From assembly GCA_031002005.1 (NCBI GenBank), contig JARYHS010009186.1, forward strand, positions 184,228,437-184,292,436: a stretch of DNA of 64,000 nt, read 5' to 3'. The first letter of the stretch is position 1. Each line of letters opens with the position of its first letter. Shown here in pieces: positions 12,501 to 20,243 of this stretch. Under the pieces are notes generated by a model that saw only the letters and a list, made by a program, of their open reading frames with translations, was not told the DNA's origin and did not search any database. This DNA comes from Vandiemenella viatica. Its lineage: Eukaryota; Arthropoda; Insecta; Orthoptera; Morabidae. Made by a program: the position numbers and the translations under genes.

Positions 12501-14554
12501 AGATTCTCTAGATAAATCTTGCGATAGCAATAATACACAAAAAAATTATTGTAGTGTCGAAAACATAAAATGCATATTAAAAAATAATCACAGATCAAAG
12601 CAAAAATGATGGACCACCAATCTATATAATCTTATCAGATATTTAACTACTTTTATAAAATAAACAAAAACGCGAGTGTTGTGTTTTACTGAAATTTGAC
12701 ATTCTTACTCACTGAAAACTGCACACTTATACGTTTAGAACACAGTGTGTAAGATTGTGTGCCACATGTAGTGTAACGAGCCGCGCTGTCGCCACGTTAC
12801 AAGGTGCATTTTTTATTATATATGTAATAACATAAGAGTAATTTACATAAATCTTGGGCGACCACGTGAATAGATTTTTGTTGTAATTTTATAAAGTACG
12901 CAAGATTCCAAGTGAGGACTGTAATGAAATGGTGAACTTATACAGTGTATCGTAGCAAAGCGAATATTAAAGAGTTATTGAGCTATGTAGGCTTGAAGCT
13001 AATCTTGGTCTTTCCGAGCCATGGCGACAGGACGTCGCGGATTTGGGATTTGCCAGACCACACACACTGCTCCCTGGGGATGGGTCACTCACCGAGCGGG
13101 AAAAGCCTGCCGTCCGAAACCCGAATGTTCTCTCTCCCCGGCGAACTTAGCCGAATATGTCCGACCTCTGTTGGATTCTTTGGCCAAATCACATATCGAG
13201 GATATCACGTGACATTAGGTGCCGACCTGAAGGTCCAATCAAAATGAGCGTATAACTCAAAATCCTGGGAATTTTTGTTGTATGTGAGCTTCGAGACTAC
13301 AAATGGGCGGAGCAAGAAGTTTCCTCGTGGACCGAAGAGCGAGGAGCGGGGATTCTAACTTCGATCGCACCAGTCTGAGGTTGACTTGGAAAGTTGACTT
13401 CTTTCGCTAACCGCAGCTTGCCTTGCTGAAGCAAGGTTATCACCGCAACACAGCCGGTAATGCGATGATGCGCATTGCCAGACCAGAGATGCCTATAGCC
13501 GACTTGTGAGATAATCTCACATATCGTGGGTCCGCTACACTCATCACAGACATCAGACGCAGAACTACAATGGTAATTTATTACGACCAAGCCATGTGAT
13601 TGTGCATTCCGTGAAACAGAACCCGTAAGCGACTTTGAGAGGATAGGTCCATGTTCTCACTTTGTAATTGTAAAAAACCCCTGAGCTAGCGGCATAATTT
13701 GCCAGAACTAGTTATTTTCGAATGATATATTGTTCATTCTGGCGCCCATGATTTTCTTTTTTAACTGTAAAGTCACAGTATTATGATACCTTTGTCTGAG
13801 GTCATCATAACTTGTATTTTAATTGTTCCAACTGTCATTATTTCTTGCATTTTGATTCTGAGATATTTAAAAGTAAATATACAGTTGTTTGCTTGCTCAT
13901 GACGGCTAATTGCAACTCTGAGCGTTGCTTTTATGATTTTGCCAATTTGTGTTAATGTTAACGATAAATTCGCTCAGACTTGTAATCGCCAGTGATCAGA
14001 AAATAAATATCATATTGTGACAATTTTTCCTAAATTCCAACTAACGTCGAGATTCTTGCAAAATTAAATAATTTTCACTCCTTCATAGAAATTAAAATTA
14101 AAAATCCACAATTATTAATCATAAAGGTATGAAAGATAATTGTAATGTGGTTTGCCCACCAAGGTATCCACCACAGTAGCTCTATATACGTAATGGTGAA
14201 CGGAACTTCATTGCATCTGTTCATTTCCTTTCTTTCCTTTTTTTTTTCTTCTTCTTTGTATGTTTTCCAGAAAACACATTCACTTAATTAGAAGTTACAA
14301 GAAAAATCATAAAATTATCCAGAAGCATTAAATTTTTTTTATCAATGCCGCATCAAAATTTAAATAAAAATATAACTCTGCATACAATAACAAAAATCTG
14401 ACACACAATTCCTATCTGTAAACGGATAGCAACTTCGGTCCAGGAAGATGCTGAATATTAGTATTGTGGTTGTAAAGATAGAAATTTTGGGCCCATGAAG
14501 ATGATAATTATATATAGTTTGGGGATTAATGATATTCAAGAGTACCTGTTGCAT
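2882..14554 (-). CDS. UGT: UGT-A: UDP-glycosyltransferase, exons 1-4 of 7 (gene cut by left window edge)
   Basis: Joined exons 14546-14554, 9235-9420, 8430-8608 and 2882-3341 give about 278 residues with no stop, the N-terminal acceptor-binding half of an insect UGT. Features in order: ATG-CAA-CAG mini-exon, signal peptide (residues about 4-22), the 'SISHQ' segment with the likely catalytic His at residue 38, a 'TFDLFVLEW' segment opening exon 4, and 'LPK' at the junction with the sugar-nucleotide-binding half. All splice junctions are canonical GT-AG with phases 0, 0, 2, 0. By family knowledge the enzyme conjugates small lipophilic compounds with a sugar from a UDP-sugar in the ER lumen. The C-terminal half should lie left of the window. 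Introns are large and TE-filled. No inactivating change is seen in the visible part. Confidence 0.92.
4704..4731 (+). repeat. G-rich tract fitting a G-quadruplex motif
   Basis: Four or more G-runs of at least three bases, separated by one to three Ts, lie on the plus strand inside UGT-A intron 3. This fits the usual G4 pattern. Only the sequence pattern is seen; formation in vivo is not shown. Confidence 0.5.
5273..6359 (+). mobile_element. Tc1-like DNA transposon, inactive
   Basis: Terminal inverted repeats of about 29 bp (left CACCAGTGTCCAAAATTAAA; right end its near-complement) are flanked by TA on both sides, as expected of Tc1/mariner. Inside, 5621-6070 carries a damaged transposase: the two-part helix-turn-helix region is recognisable ('RQVESDL', 'TQTVYTRLW', 'HANW'). 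The catalytic block then shifts frame, and near 5935-5972 the expected 'FSDESKF' reads 'FTNESKF', so the first catalytic Asp is Asn. At 1087 bp it is shorter than the usual 1.3-1.7 kb, and the part holding the second and third catalytic residues seems deleted. It sits in UGT-A intron 3. Confidence 0.85.
5621..6070 (+). pseudogene. Tc1 transposase remnant
   Basis: About 150 codons resemble the N-terminal DNA-binding part of Tc1 transposases, up to the 'RLPW....HANW' region. Frame is lost after about 5930 and no complete DDE triad can be assembled. It is surrounded by the TIRs at 5273 and 6359. It is taken as a fossil and not a host gene. Confidence 0.75.
7850..8015 (-). repeat. Old tRNA-like (SINE-type) repeat in UGT-A intron 3
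   Basis: Read on the minus strand, it has tRNA-like boxes (from 'GCGCTCAACCACACTGCCGGG' region complement and 'GACTCGAAC' complement). The same repeat sits at the same intron position in UGT-B (about 27860-28036), so it predates the duplication. It is too degenerate for a functional tRNA. Confidence 0.5.
8150..8350 (+). repeat. tRNA-derived SINE
   Basis: The head has A-box-like TGGGTGAGCGAG and B-box-like GATTCGAATCTC, followed by the shared SINE body (CATCCAG.TTTG.., 'GGGATGCTTCCT.CAAAAGGCCATGGCC', 'GACGAGGCG'). The same body recurs at 9511-9796, 29606-29820 and 46368-46600. The copy at 29606-29820 occupies the matching position in UGT-B, so this insertion predates the duplication. Confidence 0.75.
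8430..8608 (-). CDS. UGT: UGT-A exon 3
   Basis: The exon is 179 nt. Acceptor TTTACAG precedes 8608 on the minus strand, and the donor is CATCGG|GTAAGT after 8430. It encodes 59 residues from 'LDNENYTEIDISPGYKM' to 'SMQEFI' plus two bases of a Gly codon (phase 2). This is the middle of the acceptor-binding domain. UGT-B has the same length but a GC donor here. Confidence 0.93.
9235..9420 (-). CDS. UGT: UGT-A exon 2: signal peptide and catalytic His region
   Basis: The exon is 186 nt, or 62 codons, phase 0 at both ends. Acceptor ATTTCAG precedes 9420, and the donor is ATGAAG|GTAAAA after 9235. It lacks its own initiator: the hydrophobic stretch 'WLISLFLAMLTT' becomes a signal peptide only when joined to the ATG-CAA-CAG mini-exon at 14546. 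'RILIAAPTPSISHQVPF' is the typical insect UGT N-terminus with the likely catalytic His (residue 38 of the joined protein). 'RGHQVTLIT' follows. Confidence 0.93.
9511..9796 (-). repeat. tRNA-derived SINE with long poly-A tail and 11-bp target duplication
   Basis: On the minus strand this has a tRNA-like head (A box near the right end, complement of the CCGTTACACCACCGCG region; B box GGTTCGAATCC as complement of GGATTCGAACC at about 9732), then the common body and a poly-A tail seen here as a 55-T run (9511-9565). Direct repeats CAATGAATGGG at 9500-9510 and 9797-9807 are the target-site duplication. The clean TSD and long tail mark a young LINE-mobilised copy. It lies in UGT-A intron 1 and is absent from UGT-B. 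Confidence 0.88.
9845..11390 (+). repeat. Tandem satellite-like array, about 165-bp monomers
   Basis: The box 'AATTCGACCCTTAAAGGGCA' or close variants recurs at about 9870, 10038, 10206, 10522, 10898, with decayed versions near 10365, 10735, 11065, 11215 and 11360, mostly 150-190 bp apart. Each monomer also has a 'GAGCCATTTATCTCC' type block, a 'CGATAAATGAGGTATCAT' type block and a 'GGTCTCCGCTTTGGTCACAT' type block. That gives about ten diverged monomers. UGT-B intron 1 lacks the array. I do not recognise the satellite family. Confidence 0.8.
12772..14175. mobile_element. Solo LTR (candidate), 1404 bp
   Basis: It begins TGTAACGAGCCG and ends TATCCACCACA (TGT...ACA), and is bounded by the 4-bp direct repeat GTAG at 12768-12771 and 14176-14179. 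The aligned position in UGT-B reads CATGCAGCTACATATACG without any insert, which gives an empty site. The interior has a GC-richer part (about 13010-13620) and no pol-like coding. A single LTR left by recombination is the simplest reading. The superfamily is unknown; a 4-bp TSD would fit Gypsy-type elements. Strand is not determined. Confidence 0.65.
14546..14554 (-). CDS. UGT: UGT-A exon 1 coding part: 9-nt start mini-exon
   Basis: On the minus strand CGAAATGCAACAG|GTACTC supplies ATG CAA CAG (Met-Gln-Gln) followed at once by a GT donor. Joining it to exon 2 in phase 0 puts a Met three residues before the hydrophobic signal peptide. UGT-B has the same arrangement at 40222-40230, with conserved flanking 5' UTR (14555 to about 14657). 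The start is inferred from this conservation and from the lack of any in-frame ATG in exon 2 that gives a complete signal peptide. Confidence 0.8.
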
Positions 14555-14654
14555 TTCGATGTTCCGGTAGAAGTTTTGAAGCTTCGTGAACGATTCCTCT
14601 GCAAAGCTACTGGTCGAGAGCACTGGGCTGGTCTCTGTGTTCCCACTGCTGTTC

Positions 14655-14680
14655 ACTGATAACTTGAGCAGCTCTTAAAG
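14655..14680 (-). promoter_or_regulatory. Candidate core promoter of UGT-A
   Basis: Read on the minus strand, TTTAAG lies about 20 nt upstream of ATCAGTGA, an arthropod-like initiator (TCAGT). UGT-B has TATAAG and GCAGT in the corresponding place. The match supports a shared start region about 100 nt upstream of the ATG, but there is no transcript evidence. Confidence 0.35.
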
Positions 14681-14768
14681 CGAAGCCACAAGGCCACTCC
14701 TATAATCGCCAAAACTGCAACTCATGAATTAATGTGTCTTATCATTCTCGTCAGGTGCTGCCAACGTG

Positions 14769-14931
14769 CAGGGCCGGCGTTGGGGGGGGGGGGGGGGGGG
14801 GGTAAGGCCCGATCACCGACTATAGGGGCCCTCAGGCCATTAAGCCAAGATTACGCCCATTGTTGCCAGGCAAAAAAAATAAGAAGGTCGCCCATTTTAC
14901 CCCGGGCCCGAAATTCCTAGCGCCGGCCCTG
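14769..14931. mobile_element. hAT-like MITE, 163 bp, with 8-bp target duplication
   Basis: Terminal inverted repeats are CAGGGCCGGCG... and ...CGCCGGCCCTG, flanked by identical CCAACGTG at 14761-14768 and 14932-14939. An 8-bp duplication plus CAGGG-type ends fits the hAT superfamily. A run of 21 Gs (14782-14802) lies just inside the left end. The aligned position upstream of UGT-B (about 40455) is empty. No coding capacity. Confidence 0.88.
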
Positions 14932-17154
14932 CCAACGTGGTTTTACGCATCAGACTATTTCACGTTGACTTGAAGGACGTATCGTCAATGTCGTTAACGT
15001 GCAATTTCACCACATTCCAAAACTATCAATATCAAACGATGGTTGTTCATTTACCGATTACAACGTCGATGAGGAAGTAGTTGTGCGGTATGTAAATTGC
15101 TTAGACGGTCAGACAATAAACAAATTAAAGAAAGACAAGCAGAATATAAACCGATATGCTACTGAGCTTTGGATACATGGGCTCCTATTACTGGAATATG
15201 TTAAACTTCAAGTCTTCAAAAGAGCTATGCCATTCGTTTGACTTCGTTAGAATTCTATCCTCATTCAATTGTGATCATTTCTTGCAACGCTCTCTTCTTT
15301 CACCTCAAATGAACGCGTACTCGAAGGCATTTCTATTCACAGTTATAACATTAGGCATTCTTTTGCTCTGAGAATATATATGGGGTATGAAAATAAAACG
15401 TAACACCGAGGCTATTACAACCCCTACAGAGAGATATTAATTAATATTTGCTAACGTAACACACTTTATCTGGGTTTTGAAATAGGAAGAAGTTATATTG
15501 GAACCAATTGACCGTCGATTATAACCTTCAACTGAAAGCGGGTCACGGTTTTATCTGCAGGATAATTCCATATTGCGTCTGTGCTTGGAGCTAATATAAC
15601 ATAAACATTTCTGTTTCACACTTATTGAATGCTCTCTTTACGTCTTAGTAGTTACAGACTGCATAACGGTTCCGGTCAAAACAAGCGGATCCAAAATATC
15701 TGTTAGAAGGTAGGAGTTATCAGCTTCGGAATATTAGTTACTGAAATTCAAAGCTTCAAAAAGAATAATTGAAACACAAGAACCCGGATTCATTTTGTTA
15801 TTAATAAAATAACATAGTCAAAAATCACACAACAATTTTCGAATCAAACCAAATATTATCTAAGATGTTGATCGTTTCTAATAGTTCAAGAAATAAAGAA
15901 TATTTAATAGTTTGCTCCCATTGATATAAATATTATGCATCAAGCAAATGCTAAATTAAATAAAATGGAAAGTAATGACGTTTTTAAATATTTGAAACAT
16001 GTTCATATAAGTGAAAAATTAACAGTAGAATCGTTTTCTGCGTGCTAAAATTCTCAGTTACCCCCAAGTCCTGGCCTCCTATCCAAAGTCAAGGCTTTGA
16101 ATTAATAACAGTTGATTGTCTCGTATAATATTTTAAGCAATAGGTAAAAGATCACAGAATGTGCATGAAATAATTATGTGTACTCCTATACGCGGTTTAG
16201 AAAACTATTACTTAGATTAAGGACCAATTGTAAATGTAGGTGGGTGCAGGAAAGGGGGAAGATGGATGTGTACAGAAATTTCCATCGGAGCATGTGGTCC
16301 AGTACACTTTAATTAAATTAAAATAAACTGTAGGCCTACGATTTACTTCTGATATCTCCGAAATTTCTCTTATTTTATTATTTTCTCTTTACTAGATTAC
16401 ATGTTCTGAACATACACCATCGAATGACTTAACACAGTTTGATTACCTTTAAAGTATGGAGCAAACAGCAATAAATGGCATCACTCTTTCTGGATTGAAG
16501 TACTACGGATAGGAACAAATTAAGGAAAGTGGGAATATCAAAAAAGTAAATAATTTAAAAGTTCGTAAAAATGTTATGACGATGCCCCATGACCCATGCC
16601 ACAAGCGCGAAACGTTAAGAAAACAGTTGTCAGTAGACAGTGTCTAAATTTATAACAAACTGACCACTATGCGAATAAGACTACTATGAAAGAATGAATG
16701 AAAAAGAGACTTCACACGCACTTGGCATAATATTATAGCTGACATAATGGAAAGAGGCCGGGGTGCTGTGAGCATTATAATGTTTCTGATGTTTGTATGT
16801 ACAGTAACTGTGTATTCGGTTTTTGTTTCATTAGTTTCATAGGTTACACTAACAAATTAGTTTGTTTAGCGTAAGAGCGCGGGGCGATCAAGCTTGCACT
16901 GTTTGAAAACGTTTGTAGGTGTTTGTTAACATTTGTGTGTCTGCATTCAAGTTTTTGGATCTCTCTTTTCACTTGTCCATTAGTCCGAAATAACACTACG
17001 TGGGAGAAAATTTGTTAGTATGTTAATAACATTGGTCTTGAAGACGAATGGTTACGATTTACTGTGGGATTTACTGATGTTGGGCTCCCAGACAATATAT
17101 TGCCATTTTCTATTGTGTTTTGAATTTGATGTTATTTTATTTTATGTTTGTTTA

Positions 17155-17335
17155 TGGCTCTACGCCTACTCGAGGTCGCGGTCATTAGAGGTGGCAGAGG
17201 GCTTGCAACAAGGAACGGGAAGGAATTAGACCATGCCCTTTATGAAAGAACCATCCCTGGAATGATTTCTGGAAACCATGAAAATCCCAAATCTAAATGG
17301 CCAGACGGGGATTCAGACCGCGTCCTTCCGATGTT
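17155..17335 (-). repeat. SINE remnant
   Basis: The reverse-oriented SINE body (GGAAGGAATT..ACCATG, 'GGGGATTCAGACCGCGTCCTTCCG') lacks a clear tail. A matching, more degenerate copy lies at about 45905-46075 upstream of UGT-B, so it predates the duplication. Confidence 0.65.
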
Positions 17336-17644
17336 GTGTTTACTGCATTCTGTCAGTATTTTCACGGTTTGAATGAAGTAATGGGTCCGGCGAAAAAGTT
17401 ATAGGAGAATTTTTGAGTGGTGTTTGAGGAAACGGTGTAAATGTTCTATAAGGTGTTACCACTAATGCTTGAACCATGCTAAAATTTCCAAGATTAATGC
17501 AACGGTTTAAATCTAGAAACTATAATTGAAAGAAACTTAACCAAATATCTGGTGCAGGTTAGCCTGATCCACAGCTCAGGTTTAACGCACTGTAGTACGA
17601 AGCTGTAAGTCATCAGCTATTTAAGGTCGAACGAATTAAATATG

Positions 17645-17937
17645 CAGGGGCGTAGCTACTATTGGGCTAGACGGTGCAGTGCACCGGGGCCCCTACGCTC
17701 AGGGGGCCCCCAAGCATACCTCCGGGGCCCCCCAAGCGCAGTTGAGAGACCCTTGAGCCTTCATGGCAAACTGGCTACCTTTTTTTTTTTTTTTAGCTCT
17801 ACAGCCGTCTAAGGGGCCCCCTGAGACACAGGAAGTCCCTCATTAAGGGCCACTCTAAAAAAAGGTCGCCCATCTGGCCTGAAGGCCCAAAATAAATTTT
17901 TTGCACCGGGGCCCTTGTTGACCTAGCTACGCCACTG
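17645..17937. mobile_element. hAT-like MITE, 293 bp, with 8-bp target duplication
   Basis: Ends CAGGGGCGTAGCTAC and GTAGCTACGCCACTG are imperfect inverted repeats, bounded by identical TAAATATG at 17637-17644 and 17938-17945. The interior has long C/G-rich and T-rich tracts and no ORF. The aligned sequence upstream of UGT-B (about 50930-50950) lacks the insert. The 8-bp TSD and CAGGGGCG-type end fit hAT non-autonomous elements. Confidence 0.9.
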
Positions 17938-18923
17938 TAAATATGCCGCCAAAATAAAGAAATAGTAAACAATATATTTCTCCAATTGCCGAATGTTTTA
18001 AGTTAATTTTTTTTTGTATGTTTAAGGCCACCAATAAACATTTGTCTGGTGTATAGCGTGCTTTAATCTTTCTGAAATTATTATTGTATCCCACCAAAGT
18101 CTGGCGGAAAACAAAGCACACATTTTCATTAAAATTTTCTGTTGTAAGCATAGCAAGTCTTGTGAGTGAGTGATTAAGGTTTGGGTCTGCCATCCCGAAA
18201 GACGTGTTTGAATTCTGGTCTAACCTTCCCGATTTCGCTTTTACGTTTTTCGAATTTACTTTAGTCGAAAGCCAGCAGTATTTCGTCAAAGTACCATGGC
18301 TAAATTCCTCGTTAATCCTTGTTCCCAAACCATTTTGAGTCATCGTCCTTGGAAAGCAGTTTAAGAAGCAAAAACAGATAAAAGAAACATGGACATCTTT
18401 TGAATAGGATCTGGGTCCTAGTAAAGACCACGTAATCGGATTTAGTATGACCGGTGATAATCATAAGTTGAAACAGTTTAATTTCATCTCTCAATAACTT
18501 CGATGTTAGTAACAGTAAAAGAAAGAGGTAACTGCCCTTATTATTATAAATGTGAGATTTCTATTACTCATATCACCGTACCGGACATGAATATTTTTTC
18601 CACTTATTCTCTTACAATCTTCTCCTATAAATAGCTGTATTTACTTGCCTTGTCCATTTTTCTCTATGTCTTCCGCTTTTGAACCACCAGTATTCATCTG
18701 GGAAACAAGTTGATGGGTCTCTAGTTCCTCAAGTATTATTGGAAATTAATCATTAACGTCAGTTTACAACCGTCACCCATCATCGTTTATATTGTCCTTC
18801 ATGTTTTTACTTATTATCGTAGTGCTTGCAATTGATGTTCAATGATTCAAGGAATTCTTACTTAGCATTTAAAGTTCCGTTTTGGGTTTATAATAGTTAA
18901 TGATATCTCGGCACTAGGTTCTG

Positions 18924-19050
18924 CTGTGTCTTGAGTTTGCTGTCGTTACTTCTGACGACGAGCCGCAGCAACCTGCAGACCGGAAAGTAGAGCACACTGG
19001 TGGTGAGGGTGATGACGGCCAACATGAAGGTGATGACGTCGCGCAGCGGG
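18924..19050 (-). pseudogene. UGT: UGT last-exon relic, 3' half
   Basis: The minus strand encodes a recognisable UGT membrane anchor and tail: 'DVITFMLAVITLTTSVLYF' then 'RLLRLVV' and 'SKLKTQ', parallel to the last exon of UGT-B. The usual stop after the tail is gone and the frame runs on. The 5' half is missing, and the fragment abuts a repeat-gene relic at about 19060. The complementary 5' half is found in the next intergenic interval at 52738-52818. It is a dead remnant of a further UGT copy. Confidence 0.8.
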
Positions 19051-19054
19051 CGCA

Positions 19055-19720
19055 GACTCTATCAGAAAGTTGATCCATAGCGTTTACAAAATTTTTCATT
19101 AGTCCTAATTCAATATTCAATGGAGGTAAATATATTTTTTCAGAATTCCCTAAAGGGACATGTGCCACATTTTTCTGTCCAGGGATAAAAGTTCACGATA
19201 ACGTCATGATTTAATAACGTAGTGAGGCTTCCTGTCTCTGCTGTCCCTTTCGTATTTAAAAAAAAAAAAAAAAAAAAAACAGCAAAATTTGGAGAACCCA
19301 AGTTGCACACCAAGCAATAAAGCAATGATCTTTTAAATCACCACAGGTATGTTTCTGCATGATATTATATTATAATTACCTTAAATACAGCTTATATAAA
19401 ATCCCCACATTTATCAGAAAGGTTCCTACGACATGTTAAAGAGAATGCTAAACTGAGAATTAAGAAAGTAGCTGTCACAAAAAACTGTGCATTTTGGAAA
19501 AATTATGACGGCATATCTGATTTCACTATGAAAAAATTTGCTACAATCACTAATAAGATATCTTGTGAAGAAAACCTTGTCAACCAATGTAACTGATAAT
19601 CACATCTTTTAGTTGAACAACCATTACATAAACGTTTCTGTGGTGCTGCATTAAGAATGATCTGTAGGCGTATGAATATTATCAGATTACATTGCGTTTA
19701 CAATCTTCCTTTTTCAGAAC
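19055..19720 (-). pseudogene. Relic of an unnamed arthropod repeat-associated gene
   Basis: The minus strand around 19060-19175 reads 'SEKIYLPPLNIELGLMKNFV.AMD', a segment I recall from a widespread arthropod uncharacterised gene family that multiplies like a transposable element. The paralogous interval 53000-54050 carries the same relic with more coding text ('FCCFLCEWDNR', 'AWQSLKKACGNFLGNH'). Both are interrupted. An A-rich run at 19259-19280 and intervening stops show decay. Family identity is from memory and has not been tested by a search. Confidence 0.5.
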
Positions 19721-19959
19721 ATTTGGATTTTAACCTACAATATCTATCTGAAGTGATTACAACTTAGGTCGGATTAATCAGGAAGGTATACAGGTGGATG
19801 TCATATTACGACTATTATTCATCACCGTTGCTATTTTAGTTTCTTATTTCCAACAATGTTCGCAACGCATTAAGCTGATGTTCGTTGATTTACAGAAGCA
19901 CAATGCCTGAATTCTAAGGTCACATAATTCAAATTGTGACTGTTTCTTGGTGCAGGGCA

Positions 19960-20243
19960 TCACTGTTTCTTGAGCTTGCTGGTACGACTGCTGAAGACGA
20001 GGCGCAGCAGCCTGCGGACCACGAAGTAGAGCACAGTGGCTGTGAGGGCGGCGACGGCCAGCACGAAGGCGATGACGTCGAGCAGCAGCAGCTGCCACCA
20101 GTGAAGGTCGAGGGCGGCGGTCCGCATGTGTGGCGCCCCCCGGTGTCGAACCACGTACTCCAGCCACCACACGGCGCGCTCCAGCGAGGTAGCCTTTTGT
20201 TCTCGGTACACTGACGAGAACCGGTCCATTTTTTTGCTGGTAT
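19960..20243 (-). CDS. UGT: UGT-B exon 7: membrane anchor and tail, with 1-nt frame problem
   Basis: Acceptor TTTCAG|ATACCAG precedes 20243. The exon encodes 'MDRFSSVYREQKATS', 'RAVWWLEYVVRH', the transmembrane helix and 'SKLKKQ', stopping at 19960. With the acceptor used by UGT-C, the phase-2 junction leads into a +1 frame because seven As (20229-20235) stand where UGT-C keeps frame with six bases between CCAG and ATGG. A second AG seven bases on (exon from 20236) restores the frame, giving 'NKKMDRF'. Either that acceptor is used, the base is an assembly error in a homopolymer, or the anchor is lost. Confidence 0.85.

Larger units (their letters stand above)
9421..14545. other. UGT-A intron 1: SINE, satellite and solo LTR
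   Basis: The intron is 5.1 kb, against 1.35 kb in UGT-B. The excess is mainly two blocks missing from UGT-B: about 9440-11805 (SINE plus about 165-bp tandem repeats and flanking AT-rich DNA) and 12772-14175 (solo LTR with 4-bp target duplication). The remaining parts (about 11806-12770 and 14180-14545) align with 38910-40221. No host coding region is seen. Confidence 0.75.
14681..18910. other. Intergenic DNA between UGT-B and UGT-A
   Basis: Most of this aligns with the DNA upstream of UGT-B (40360-46280 and 50760-52680), so it belongs to the duplicated unit. Differences are indels: hAT-like MITEs at 14769 and 17645 are present only here, while a transposase-like gene and LINE/SINE cluster are present only on the UGT-B side. 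A SINE remnant lies at about 17155-17335. No supported host gene is seen. Confidence 0.6.

Noticed and set aside
13021..13590. Small genes in the GC-rich part of UGT-A intron 1
   Set aside because: The frames are low-complexity by-products inside the inferred solo LTR and absent from UGT-B.
14360..14656. A separate minus-strand gene of about 98 codons
   Set aside because: It is the UGT-A leader and start mini-exon read through the donor into the intron; its first codon is GTG, not ATG.
19960..20214. A plus-strand GC-rich ORF opposite UGT-B exon 7
   Set aside because: Antisense shadow of the conserved anchor exon; no independent evidence.
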